From assembly GCF_040712315.1 (NCBI RefSeq), contig NC_134017.1, forward strand, positions 6,602,001-6,666,000: a stretch of DNA of 64,000 nt, written 5' to 3'. The translations under genes were made by a program, and so were the position numbers. Below are positions 36,121 through 47,810 of the stretch, piece after piece. Under the pieces are notes generated by a model that saw only the letters and a program-made list of their open reading frames with translations, was not told the origin of the DNA and did no database searches. The number at the start of each line of letters is the position of its first letter. Within the stretch, counting starts at the first letter, position 1. The DNA comes from Castanea sativa (Eukaryota > Streptophyta > Magnoliopsida > Fagales > Fagaceae).

Positions 36121-36271
36121 GGTGTTAAAGATGAGATTCCATTGTAACTCAATCCTAAAATTTTTAAGATTTAGTATATTTGATGTAGGTGTGTTTTTAT
36201 CATTTGAAGTACTAAAAATGCTAAAAAAATAGCATTTAGCATTTTTAGCACTTTTGATAAGAATGCTCTAA

Positions 36272-36779
36272 GTGTGTGATTCACTCCATAGAGATGTTGT
36301 ATGCAACTATAACACAAATTCCCATAATGTCTTTCAAATGGCACTATTGTTCACCAATGTATGCTTGTTTTTCTGTTCAAATAGTTTTCTTGTTCTTATA
36401 ACTGCAAAATATTAACTACATTATAGAATTTTTAAAATCTTATTTATCAATTATAAAATAAGTGCATTAGCTAAAAGCCTTGAAATTTAACTAATTGATA
36501 CCTTTTTATGTTTTCAATGGCAATATCTATAATTCCAATCCTCCACATAAATATCAAATTATGAATAAATAAATAAATATGCGTTCATGATTTTTCCCAC
36601 CTTTTGAATATTTTAAAATATTGAATGTACTATTTTGGTACCCATTTAAATTTAAAGTATTGATGATGCAAAAGCCTAGTCCACTACATGCGGCCCAACA
36701 TCGATCCAAATCAGGAAATTTCAATTTTTAAATATACCCCCATGGCCCCATCCCTCTCTCACTCACACTTACTGTGCAT
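36272..36779. other. No gene recognised
   Basis: AT-rich sequence. CATGGCCCCATCCC and a CT-rich stretch near 36750 could be old promoter or leader sequence. Confidence 0.35.
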
Positions 36780-36829
36780 AGGGTTTTAGCAGAACCAACC
36801 CAATTGACCATTTTTTTCAAACACAACAA

Positions 36830-37110
36830 TGGCGTCATAGTTGTGGACCACATTTACTTCACGTTGGTCATAGTTGGACTGCTTGGTACAGCATTGAGTT
36901 TCTATATCAGGACTAGGGGCAGAGATTGTTAGGAGTTTTCCTCCCACTTGATTGTTATAGCTGAGAAAGTTGTGAACAAAACTATGTTGGATTTGCACGT
37001 TGCTAATGCACTTTTTCATGTGAACAGCAAGGCAACCAAGGGTGGCAGGAGAGTTATTGTTGACTCTGGTTTGAATCAAGCGAAGTCTCTGAAGCTTGCC
37101 AGACTTCATG
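36830..37110 (+). pseudogene. Possible decayed coding segment of unknown family
   Basis: This stretch is less AT-rich than its surroundings. It starts with a well-placed ATGGCGTCATAG after a leader-like region, but a stop follows the third codon. Broken plus-strand frames read VVDHIYFTLVIVGLLGTALS (hydrophobic) and KATKGGRRVIVDSGLNQAKS. The minus strand is also open for 107 codons. Neither could be matched to a known protein. It may be a relic of a host gene. Confidence 0.2.
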
Positions 37111-37700
37111 GTTAGACTGTGAATTGGAACGAATCTTTGCCTTTTGTGGTGGATTAGTGTATCCTGAAGGTCTAGAAGACCTTTGAATACAAATCGTATA
37201 ATCTCTTTTCTTCTGTTGAACTTGAAATGTAAAACATTCAGATTCTGTTATTCTCCGTATTTGCCTCCAAGAATTTTTTTGGTTTGTTACTCAAGGCTTG
37301 GTTATGCTAAAGTTTATAGTTACAATGCCTGTAAATTTCAGTTTTATTATATGTGATTTTGGTTTAACGTCTATCCATTGTAAGAAAAAGAAACAAAGGA
37401 AAAAGATAAGGGTGCATGGAAGGTTTAAGGAAGAAAAAAAAAAGAAAAAAAGAAAAAGAAAAAGAAAGAAACAATTGCTTGAGTTTTTTAAATTGTTTTC
37501 TGTCTAGCTCATATTGTTTGTAAAGCAAGTTTTGCATGTATAAGGTGGCTTGTGCTGTGCAAATAAAAAGAGGGAATTTCATGTAAGCTTAGCAGGATAT
37601 TGTCCAAGGTTGTCTTTAGAAATTTTTTCAAGATTAACGGTATTTAAAATAACGACACAGATGTCATTCAGTTATTGTATATAGCAGTGTATGTATTGAA
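37111..37700. other. No gene recognised
   Basis: Non-coding, with an A/G-rich stretch at 37381-37470. Confidence 0.4.
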
Positions 37701-37708
37701 CTCAAAAG

Positions 37709-37814
37709 CAAGGAAGTCAATACCGTACCGGAGACTGTATCAATTTGGCCACCGGTACGATATATTTCGGATACTGGTCAATACCGGTGTACCGTTTCGG
37801 ATTTACCGCTATTT

Positions 37815-37846
<32 letters not shown>

Positions 37847-38277
37847 CACCAAAATCTCTAGAACCATGTTTATAAGCATATAATATTTCACTTATATTAT
37901 AGTAAATATAAAAGTTTATCATAAAACATTACTTCAATTCAGAACAAATTATTTATAGTTTTAGACTTTAGTATCAATTAAAAGAAAAAAAAACATAATA
38001 TAAAAAATAGAAAGCTTAGTTGTTCATTGCATACTAAGAAAACAAATAATACTAATAAGTTAATGTAAATAAGTTACCATTATACCTTTACGAAAATTGA
38101 AAAATTACCAAACTAAAAAAAAAAAAAGGTTTTTTTTTTGTACTGGCCGATACACCCAATACCGGCCGGTATTGCTCGAAATTGGCCGGTATGGCCGGTA
38201 CGGCCGATATTTTTTTTGGTACAGAATAGAAGTGTACCGGTATCGGTGCACTAGCCGGTACGGTATCGACCACCCTG
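37709..38277. mobile_element. hAT-type non-autonomous element with GTACCGG arrays, copy 2 (569 bp)
   Basis: Reversed relative to the copy at 15360-15987. The left end is CAAGGAAGTCAATACCGTAC. The right end, reversed, is CAGGGTGGTCGATACCGTAC. The perfect 8-bp duplication CTCAAAAG flanks it (37701-37708 and 38278-38285). The AT-rich core is almost collinear with copy 1, including the TA/CA microsatellite and TATAATATTTCACTTATATT. Its ACCGGCC array is shorter and more decayed (about 38145-38270). Confidence 0.9.
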
Positions 38278-38330
38278 CTCAAAAGTCTTTTATTTTTGGA
38301 CAATTATTTTGATTTATATTTTACTATTGA

Positions 38331-38701
38331 TGTAAGATTTATATTGTAGATTAAACAAATGAAAATTGTACAATATTGTACACATTTGCATAAAATTAAT
38401 AAACATTGTACTAATATTCCATATATATATTTTTTTGTGTTGGTATGCATTTTTGGGGAGCAAGGTGAGGAACGAGCTAAAATAAACATCAATTCTTAGC
38501 TTTGACTAAAGAGAAGAATGTAAGATTTATATTGTAGATTAAACAAATGAAAATTGTACACATTTGCATAAAATTAATAAACATTGTACTAATATTCCAT
38601 ATATATATATATATATTGTTTTGGTATGCATTTTTGGGGAGCAAGGTGAGGAATGAGCTAAAACAAAGATCAATTCTTAGCTTTGGCTAAAGAGAAGAAT
38701 G
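38331..38701. repeat. Tandem duplication, unit about 186 bp
   Basis: Units 38331-38518 and 38519-38701 both start TGTAAGATTTATATTGTAGA and end CTAAAGAGAAGAATG. They differ by an 11-bp indel at GTACAATATTG, the TA tract length and a few substitutions. The array begins 50 bp after the hAT element. Confidence 0.93.
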
Positions 38702-38719
38702 ACAATATTTAATTTTAAG

Positions 38720-38890
38720 TTAATATTTTGAGTAACAATATTTTCATAATAATTTTCAACAAATCTTAAGTAACAGATTGTTAATAGTTCTAATTTTGAT
38801 TTACAATTGATATTACTTTTTTAGTCATCGATAACAACTTGACACATATGATTTAGTATGAAAATATTGTGAATATAATATTATTAAAAA
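38720..38890. mobile_element. Short TIR element, MULE-like MITE family member
   Basis: Inverted words AACAATATTTTCATAATA and ATGAAAATATTGTGAATATA near the ends. The middle GATAACAACTTGACACATATG resembles the 44320-44485 copy. Bounds are approximate. Confidence 0.45.
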
Positions 38891-39004
38891 TTTTTAGAAG
38901 GTTTTGAGTTACCAATATTGGTTACAAGGAGAAAGAAGAACGTCCCCACTTTGATCAAGGACAAATAGTTTTAGCTATATAGTGAATTATTCTATGCAAT
39001 AAAA

Positions 39005-39175
39005 GAGGTAAGATTCAAGTTAGCTCAAACAGTAAAGTCTTTTGCTATCGAATAAGAGATCTGTATTTGAATACTGCCTATACTAAAAACTAAATAGTGT
39101 CTTAGTCTGTTTATAAAGAGTAATTATTATGTTGCAAACGCTATAGGTATAAATTCTATATAAAATATCTAAATT
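39005..39175 (+). mobile_element. SINE family A, diverged copy
   Basis: The head TTAGCTCAAACAGTAAAGTC, the box B remnant and the tail GCAAACGCTATAGGTATAAA align with 8998-9163. The A-rich end lies near 39160. No clear flanking repeat was found. Confidence 0.7.
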
Positions 39176-39206
39176 TTTTTTTATTTTTTTTAAAAAAGGG
39201 TACAAG

Positions 39207-39812
39207 TAGGGGTGGTAATTCGTGTTCGCATGTCGGGTTCGTGTCGTGTTGACTAATGAGTATTCAATTATATAGGTCAACCCTAACCCAACAAATTTGT
39301 TAAACGAGTCAGAATTTCTCAACCCTAACACAACCCATTTATTAAATGGGTTAGTCGTGTCAACCTATTTATCAAATTTATCAGAACGAAACAAAAAAAA
39401 AATTCAATATTAACCAAGTTCATATGAATTATGAAATACCAAAAAAATAAATATTTTTAATATAAAATTCAAAACTAAAAAGTAACTGTATTACAAATAA
39501 TAATTCAAAACTAAAACACATCTTAATATCACAAATAATCAATCATAATATGTCAAAAAAATAAACCACAACAACTAATAAGTTTATTTACTTAGGTTTT
39601 AAAAGGTATATTGATAAAATGTCATTTAATTAAATGAGTCAAATAGGTCAAACAAGTTCCATGTGATGGACACTAACCCAACTCATTTATTAAACAGATC
39701 AGTCGTATCAACCCGAATATGACACAAACTCATTAAGCCTCAACTTATAATTTACTAATTTCATGTCATGTCGTATCAAGTTTAGGGGTCGTGTCCAACT
39801 TTTCCATCCTTA
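39207..39812. mobile_element. hAT-type non-autonomous element, second family (606 bp)
   Basis: The left end is TAGGGGTGGTAATTCGTG and the reversed right end is TAAGGATGGAAAAGTTGG. The 8-bp duplication GGTACAAG flanks it (39199-39206 and 39813-39820). Subterminal stretches carry repeated AACCC and GTGTC words. No coding capacity. Confidence 0.85.
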
Positions 39813-39820
39813 GGTACAAG

Positions 39821-40111
39821 CATGTGATTGGTGAAGGAGATGCTCTAACTCCATTATAAAAACTATCTTCCCTTCCTCGATGGGTGAATAATCATATTAC
39901 AAATTGAACTTCACTAATTTTGAACTCTTTGGTTGAGTGTTTTGCTAACCACATCTTTTGTGAGGCTAATTTTGTTGCCCATAATATATTGTTAAATTGG
40001 CACTTTTGTCTGAAATTGAGGGAATGATTCCCATTGATGTCTTTATTATTACCAGATTTTTGCCTTAGGCCACAGGGTAGAGAAGGGTCTGATTCCCTCT
40101 TATAATAATTA
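39821..40111. other. No gene recognised
   Basis: Short non-coding gap between transposons. Confidence 0.4.
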
Positions 40112-40272
40112 ATTTTTTTTGAGATAGTTTCAATTTATGGCGTTCGCTCCTGATGATAGCTTTTTATCATCAGATCAAACTATCAATCAGTTTTTTGTGT
40201 AAGCGGAGATTGAAACTTAGATGTTTTGTTCAACCATCAGAGACTTTATCAGTTGAGCTATCTAGAACCCAC
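40112..40272 (-). mobile_element. SINE family A, reversed copy
   Basis: On the minus strand it reads GTGGGTTCTAGATAGCTCAA, then GATAAAGTCTCTGATGGTTG, ending CGCCATAAATTGAAACTATC and an A run. This matches 8998-9163 from head to tail. Confidence 0.8.
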
Positions 40273-40489
40273 TATATATTATTATTATTTTTTGATTTCC
40301 TTCTTTGTTTCAATGAATGATGTTTGTTTAGAAAATAAATAAATAAATAAAAATTGTGTTATCTCATCAAAAGCAGTTTATTGATACAATCAAATTTCCT
40401 TATGAGTAGATTCAAGATTCAAATCCTATATATATAAAACAAAATCCCATATCTTTGACTTATTGTAAAAATTGACATATATATACATA

Positions 40490-41259
40490 CAGTGGCGGAG
40501 CTAGGATTCGACTTTAGGGGGGGCAAAATTTATAACTTATATACATTTGTCTCTATAAACAGATACATATTGTGTATGTAGCATGCAACATATGCATCAT
40601 ATATAAAAAATATTAACCAAACTTGACAATTAAATGCCAGTAATATGAATAGTAAGTGATCATTCATTATTGAAAGATCCCCTAAAATCATTGCATATCA
40701 TTATATTGTGTATATTTTATTAGTTTTTTTTTTAATATATAGCCAATAAAATAATCCCCTAATATATTTTATGGAATTTGTCATGTAATTGTTTCCAAAT
40801 TTTATATCTTAATACTTTTGAAAGGAACTTCTTTTTTGGGTGGTATTTTTGTCTCTTCAATTAAGACTTTTTCTTCTTTATTTAAGTTTATTTTTTATCA
40901 TTGTTTATGTTTTATAAATTTTGAACTTTAAAAAATATTGATAAAGTAAAAAAAAGATATGAAAATATATGATATATCAATTGAGTTTGACTTTTCAAAA
41001 AGATAGGGAGATATATATACACACAAAGAAAAAAAAAAAAAGGATGTACGTGGTTTACTGTGGCTCTACACTTTACAATTTCATTTTAAAATGTGTAGCT
41101 GAAGGGGTTTTTAATACAACTCAATTACTCACACGCTATTTATCACAGTTTCAATAAAATCTCCGCATCTTACTGCTAGTACACACATAACAAAGGAAAA
41201 TTTTGGGCAGGTCAGGAGGGGCAAGTGCCTCCTCTCGACCCCCCCTGACTCCGCCCCTG
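40490..41259. mobile_element. hAT-type non-autonomous element, third family (770 bp)
   Basis: The left end is CAGTGGCGGAGCTAGGATTC and the reversed right end is CAGGGGCGGAGTCAGGGGGG. The perfect 8-bp duplication TATACATA flanks it (40482-40489 and 41260-41267). The CAGnGGCGGAG terminus is very common in plant genomes. The 62-codon frame at 40969-41157 resembles no transposase. Confidence 0.9.
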
Positions 41260-41441
41260 TATACATATAAAATAAAATTGTGCTATCTCAATCAAAAAAC
41301 ATGTTCAAGTTCATTTCAAATTCTTTAAAGTTATATTTGGAATAATTGAGGCCATAAAATGAGGGATAGAAGAATAAATGTAAATATAAAGTACTTGATA
41401 TATGCATGGATTTGATAATATAAAGCTTTGTTGTAATACAA

Positions 41442-41633
41442 GAGTAATGCTATAGACACAAACTATTTTACAATATTTTTATAAACTGCTGATGTGACTT
41501 TAGTATTTTATAAATAGTTATTGCAAGTAAAAATGTTATATTAGTGATGGGCTCATACTAGAACTAGTAAAAATTTGCCACATCAGTAGTTTGTAAAAAT
41601 ATTGTAAAATAATTTGTGTTTGTAGCATTACTC
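41442..41633. mobile_element. MULE-type MITE, 192 bp
   Basis: Terminal inverted repeats of more than 50 bp start GAGTAATGCTATAGACACAA at the left and, reversed, GAGTAATGCTACAAACACAA at the right. The 9-bp duplication GTAATACAA flanks it (41433-41441 and 41634-41642). A 9-bp target site is the usual size for Mutator-like elements. Confidence 0.92.
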
Positions 41634-41642
41634 GTAATACAA

Positions 41643-43389
41643 ATACTTCTAATATTATGAATTTGAAATAAATTTACATCCTATATTTTTAAATAGAAAT
41701 ATTAATAAAAATTTAAATTCATCTATAATCCATATAATACAAATTTAAATCCTATAATTTTAAATCGACATATTAATAAAACTCTTTTTTGAGAGAAATA
41801 TATTAATAAAAGTTTAAAACTATAATCCACATAAGAAAATTTAAAATATATTTATAATTTTCTTTTAATTGTCATTCAATTCTTTATTCACAAAATAAAC
41901 TAAAAATTGAAATTGAAATTTTCTCTTCAAAGTTCAAATACTTCCATATAATCGAAAAGACTAAGAAGTATAGGGAAAAGGTATGGAATAAATTTTGTAT
42001 TTGTAGCAACCCAAGAACGTTAATATTTTTAATTAATTTTTTTTTATCACGATAATAATTATTTCATGCATCAAATATATGCATATTCTCTTTTATAGTG
42101 CGTGAACTCTATAATCAGATGGGATTTATCTGTGAAAGAGATGACACATATGTCCAATATATAAGATATACATTCTCATGCCAAGGAGGATAAAGATTGA
42201 GGTTCATACTTGAAACTTTTAATGATGAACATAGGGATAAGAATGGAATCAATGGTTGATGGCCTGCCACCAAAATAAGGTACTTTAATAATTGAGGTTA
42301 TAACAATGAGACTACTTTGTACCTGCTACCAACACATTAACCCTATGAAATGTAGAAGAGTTTTATTTTGTGTTAAAAAAAAAAAACAAAGAAAAAATAC
42401 ATACTACAAAATAATGATTTATTTTCATGTTCCATTTTCCTATTAAACTGCTGAGTGCATTTGGGAGGGCTCATTTTCATTGGTTTATTGAATTTAAAAA
42501 TTAGTTGGCTAAAGTATAAGGGAAATTTTAACCAATGCCCTAAAGGCACTGGTTTATGAACCATTTTTAGAAACATTTTATTAAGAGAATAATAAAACAA
42601 TAAATGTTGATAACAATTTTTTATATTTCTCATGAAAATTGTGTCAAAACTTTCCTATTATGGTTTATTCACAATTATCCTAAAAGAATTCGTTAACATA
42701 ACCATTTTTATAATTATACATATATGATGAAAAGGTAAAGATTAAAAAAGTTATACATAAGCTAAATAAGATGAATAAATAGCATAATTTCATCCCACCC
42801 CTCATCCAAAGGATTGCTAAGGAGATTGGAAATTGAACTACGACTACAATAAAGTTGGCTTTATTCAAGGGTCAAAATCCTTGAAAAATGTATTAACGAA
42901 CCTCGAAAAAAATTATTTTAAGAGTCCAACTAACCATTAATAACCTTCAAATTAAACTTATACCGTCGAAAAGGAAATTTTGACGGCCTTCATGGCCCTT
43001 AAAATAAGTGCTTTATCTTTTATTGAGGATTGTGAACCCTTGAAAAAAATTATAACTAACCAAGGGTCAAAAAATTTATATATACAACTGTTGATAAATA
43101 AGGTTATTTAAGGGTCTCCTGATTCTCAGAATAAGATTTAAAAAAAAAACAACAAGCATGCACAGAAGCCATATGATCATTTATTTTTACTTTGTATATT
43201 AAGTATTTTAAACAGTGAGTCACATGATCATTTATATTTGATCATTCCTAAATTTTTGTAGCAACCAACAAAGAAAGTAGACAAGAACTTAAATTCTAAA
43301 AAAAAAAAAACTTGCAAAGATGACTCGCTTGTAATGAAAGAAGTCAAGTAGTAGTCGAATTAGTCTTTTTTTTTTTTTTAAAATAATTA
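41643..43389. other. No gene recognised
   Basis: Long AT-rich stretch with no coding frame, domain or bounded element. Confidence 0.4.
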
Positions 43390-43574
43390 AATCTATTAAC
43401 TATATAAAAAGAGGCAATGCCTCTACAGTGCCATTTTGGTTTAGTGAGCAACTTTGTCGGTTTTTTTTTTTTTAACCCTAGTTTTGAACAGTAGCTACAG
43501 TACCAAGCAGCACTGTAGCTACATTTTTTTGTTCCAGTCTTTTGTTTGTACTTTTTTCCCTTTTATATATATTA

Positions 43575-43735
43575 ATTGTTATACTGACACAACAAATTTC
43601 ACAATATTTTCATAATTATTGAGGTGTCAATTTCTTATAAGTCAAAATAAAATAATAAATATGAAACTATAATTAACCACAATTGAAAATAAATGTTTTG
43701 TGAAAATGTTGTGACACTTGTTGGGTGAATATGTA
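43575..43735. mobile_element. Short TIR element (MITE)
   Basis: Ends CTGACACAACAAATTTCACA and, reversed, CCAACAAGTGTCACAACATT enclose about 160 bp. The sequence belongs to the CACAATATTTTCATAA family seen elsewhere in the window. Confidence 0.5.
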
Positions 43736-44126
43736 AAAGTTACAGTACTTTTGGTTTGTTCAATATGTATTTTTCATTGATTTTTTTTTTCCAGTCATCG
43801 ATTTGTGCTCTTTTTTTCTATATATAAAAAGAGCGAATAGGCTCATAAATAGTGTTATGAACAGTATTTTTGGTTTTGTGACTTGCCTTTTCCCCCCTTT
43901 TTTCCCCTTCAATTGTTCATTAACTTGGTTTGAGCTTTTTTTTTTTTTAAAGGATCTTTATATGTTTACTTTCTACTTGTAATGTAAGCTTACATTGTAT
44001 ACGCACAAAAAATACCAAATATTATATACATTTGCAAAAAAAAATTGTACAAATTTTGCAAATGTGTACAACATTTACCAATTTATATGCGTTTACAATA
44101 TAAATTTATATTGTAAGTGCAATGTA

Positions 44127-44136
<10 letters not shown>

Positions 44137-44189
<53 letters not shown>
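44137..44189. repeat. TA microsatellite
   Basis: About 26 uninterrupted TA units. Confidence 0.95.
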
Positions 44190-44194
<5 letters not shown>

Positions 44195-44319
44195 AAAGAG
44201 TGAATGAGAAAAGTTACAGTAATTTTGGTTTGTTTAACTTTCACTGTTTTGCTGGCCTTTTTTTTTTTTGTGTGAATGCATAAAGTTGTAGTGTATTTGC
44301 TATATTATTTTTGGTTTGT

Positions 44320-44485
44320 CCACAATAATTTTCACAACACTTTCATAACAAATCAAACATGGTAAATTGTTATTGGTTCTAACTTAAACTTACCAATAAA
44401 ATTACTTTTTTGCTCACCAATAACAACTTGTAGTAATTTACTACTTATGATTTGTTGTGAAAATATCATGGACATAATACTTTTT
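44320..44485. mobile_element. Short TIR element (MITE)
   Basis: CACAATAATTTTCACAACAC at the left pairs with GTTGTGAAAATATCATGGAC at the right. It has an internal ATTACTTTTTTGCTCACCAA-type core shared with 38720-38890. Confidence 0.5.
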
Positions 44486-44500
44486 GTGTGAAAAATGTTA

Positions 44501-47500
44501 AAGGTATGATAAAAGTGTTGCGTCATTCTGTTGTGTTTTTAGAAATTTTTTGTTGGTTTAATCAACTTTGTTGAGCCAAAATTCACTATTCCACTACAGT
44601 TTTCTTGAGCTGACTTTTTGTATATTTTTTTTCTTTACACACTATTTTAAGTAAAAACACATAGTTTTGCACACAAAAACAAAAACAAAAACAAAAATTT
44701 AGGAAAAAAACATTTTTCATCCTTTATGTTTGGGGTAGTTTATAATTTTTCCTTAAAATTTAAAATCAAGCAATTTTCCCTTAATATTTTGGAAAAGAGA
44801 AAATATGTCATATTGTTATTCTCTCAGTTAAACCCTAATGAAAGCTTATGATTAATAAAATATTTTATTGTGTAATGTCTAAATTACTCTTGCTAAATTT
44901 TAACATCTTCAAAATTTTCTTTACGTATTTTGAGTTTTAAATGATAAAAGTTTTTAAAAAGTTAGAATGATGATATTCGATGACACATTCCTTTTGTTAT
45001 CTTTTTTATTTTTTATTTTTATTTTTATAAATTTCTTAGCAAAACTCAATTGTTTATTGTTGGAAAATGATGATATTCGTTATCATTCTTAGAAGCTTTT
45101 AGAGAATAGATATATTGTCTTTAGCAAGTAGATACTAAAAAACTATTATAGTTAAATAAATATTTATATGTTAAATAGCTATCCTAACTTTGTGGTTGAT
45201 TAAAATTTTTAAACGGATGAAATTAACTTTTAACGACATAATTATCAAAACTCTTAAAATTAATGTCTCTTTTGATTAATGTAAATCTTTATATACTTTA
45301 AAAATCAAATGATTCATATTTTTTTTTTTTGTAATACAAATAAAATCTAGAACTGACCTTAATTACTACAGTACTTTTTTTCCACGGCAAGCATGTGACT
45401 TGCACGTGCTGCTGTAACTAGTGAATATATAAATTAGAAACAACATCAATCTAGGGATGGTACAGCAACATAGATTTCTTACAAATATGGCATTATCATC
45501 TAAAAGAAATGTAACGTATCAAGGGCCTTAGATTTCTCTTTCCAAACCACATGACTATCAGAAAAACTGTAGGACATTTCTCTTCCAAGATAGAAAAAAC
45601 ATAATATTGGATTCACTGAGTCAGTCTTGGTTGGTTTCACTATTCTCCAACTTCATATATATTGTTATAGTCTAAGATGTGTCAATTTCAAAAGAAAAAA
45701 GAAAAAAAATTCCAGAGCCACTTAACACAAATAAACCAAAAACCAACGGCAACAAAATTCAGACAAAAACCTGAATGTCCATAAATCCAATTAAATAAAC
45801 ACATACACCTGAACTAAAATTTCAAAAGAAACATCATTTTCCATTGCCAAAAAAAATCAAGGAAAATGAAATCACATTTACAATACTCATTTCCTTTGCT
45901 CCTAAAATGAGTATTCAAGGTTAAAATAGATGTAACACCAGTTCCTTCTCTAGCAAATCACATAGCCTCAATATCAAAATCAACCAAACTCAGTGGACCC
46001 AAAATTCAAGTTTGGCAGTCTAAAATACCAGTTCTTCCAACTTCATCACACAATTTGCCATTCCACATAAAGCCAAACACATGGGAAAGTTTCATTTTTT
46101 TCAAAACACACATTCGCAGATTAATCCAATTCAAACACACCCCACAAGTGACTAGCTTGAGTTGATCTTCATACCTTTGTGATCAGTGATCACTACTAGA
46201 TTGAGCTGATTGTGGGGTAATATAACTCAACATGAAGTGCATTTGAAGTAAGCTTGAGTCAACTTACCAGTAGAAAATCTAAAACTTCAAAGCAAAAACA
46301 ATACCTATAACTCCACGACCATCACTTCCTGCAGCATTCCAAAGCCACCGGAATGGCTGACATTTAAACAAACCTTATTTAAAAATGATTTCAAGAAGAA
46401 CCTCATTTTGAATTTCAGACAATGAAACGACTATCATGCCTCAAACAGACTCATGTAAGATACAGAAACTCCAAGAATACAGAAGCCAAAAGAAAAACCA
46501 AAAAGTAGAAAACTTGATGAAACGTAAAATAATCGAATAAGCAGTAACGCAAACTCGCAAAGGAGAAGGTCAATAATACTGTTTCAAGAAATTACCACAA
46601 GGTTAATATATCAAACATTTCAAAAAGTTCCTATTTGTGTTCCACACCCCTTCCTCAATTTTCTAATATTTCAGTCATTAACACATCTCAAATGGTTTTC
46701 TCATACATAACAGAACCGATAGTACATATTTAAAAACCAAAAAAAAAAAAAAAAACAACTTAAGAACAGCAACAAGGTTTTGTTTGTTAAAAACAGACTT
46801 GGTTTGGAAGACATTATACCAAATGCAAGGAACAAGTTTGTGTGAGAATCTCAAAACTTAAAGAACATAAAGAAAGAGAAGGAAAAAAGAAGGGGTGGGG
46901 GGGAGGGGTGGAGAGTGGGAGCCAAAGAACAATATAATTAAATATTGTAATTATAGCAAATCATACCTTAATAAGCAGATTCTTGTGATAAACATTGAAT
47001 CCTTGAACATCAATATGATATTTCGCATCCTTAACAAATCCGATAGTTACAACAGCAATCATCTAATGAAAATAATTGCATACAATCAAAATTAATGTAC
47101 TACAGCAGACAGAATATCAAATCAAAATTATTATTTTTTGTGTATTACATTTGTATCCTTTGGGACCCCATCACCACTAGGATGTGGTCAGTATGTAACC
47201 TCCTGAGACATCATCATGTCATTCTCTATATTGTGGTGCTCCACATCTTTCCCATGGAGAATCATTCGAAAGCTAGGAGGAAGCCTTAGATAGAGAATTG
47301 AGGTGTAACTCTGGAAAGTAAAATGGAATACTATAATTAAAAACAGAAAATTCAACAAGAAAGAATAAATGATTGGGAGAAGGAAAAACTCAATCAAGCT
47401 AAACAAGATATTTTTCCAGTTTTTTTTTTTTTTTTTCCAAATTGTCATCCAAGGATAAGTATGACATTCATGGCACCAATTGACCTTATCCTAATTTAGA

Positions 47501-47810
47501 GAAGTTCTAATTTTTGAAGTTAAGCTTCCTCTATTGATCTACTTTTTTATTGCTTTCTCCTGCATGTCAGCATGTATCTGATTAGGAGGTATTACATTTT
47601 TTAACAAATCCATTGAATAATTTTTTGGGGTGTTGTTTACTCGGTGCTTGCCTATTGAATTACTTATAAAAATTTTTCCCACTTTTTCCCACATGAATGT
47701 GTAAATTTGTAATTTACAACTATTTTATGTTGGCTTTAATTTCTTGCCAAATTTGATTGTAATTTCTTCAATCATATTTTTATGTATTTATGTGAGTTTT
47801 TAATTGTAAA
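44501..47810. other. No gene recognised
   Basis: 3.3 kb of AT-rich sequence. The stretch 45680-46870 has a more balanced composition but only short broken frames and no recognisable domain. It contains an A run at 46740-46755 and a G-rich patch at 46890-46907. Confidence 0.4.

Larger units (their letters stand above)
20913..36268. mobile_element. Harbinger-like element split by the Tat retrotransposon
   Basis: The left end GAGCATTCTCATTAAAG and the reversed right end GAGCATTCTTATCAAAAG form imperfect inverted repeats. Both contain AGCATTTAGCATTT just inside. TAA flanks both sides (20910-20912 and 36269-36271). Without the 14,142-bp retrotransposon and its 5-bp duplication the element is about 1.2 kb. 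The right part (35190-36120) has CT-rich, CCACCACATCC-repeat and GA-rich blocks and codes for nothing recognisable. Confidence 0.65.
43390..44500. repeat. Three diverged units opening with TATAAAAAGAG
   Basis: TATAAAAAGAG followed by an ACAGTnnnTTTTGGTTT-type segment starts units near 43405, 43825 and 44192. Each continues through a T run. MITE-like inserts lie in the first (43575-43735) and third (44320-44485) units, and a long TA tract in the second. Confidence 0.55.

Noticed and set aside
40969..41157. 62-codon frame inside the hAT element as a transposase remnant
   Set aside because: No hAT dimerisation or zinc-finger motif; mostly Lys-rich low complexity.
46895..47289. Two short plus-strand frames in the 45.7-47.3 kb stretch
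   Set aside because: No motifs, poor composition for coding and no splice-consistent neighbours.
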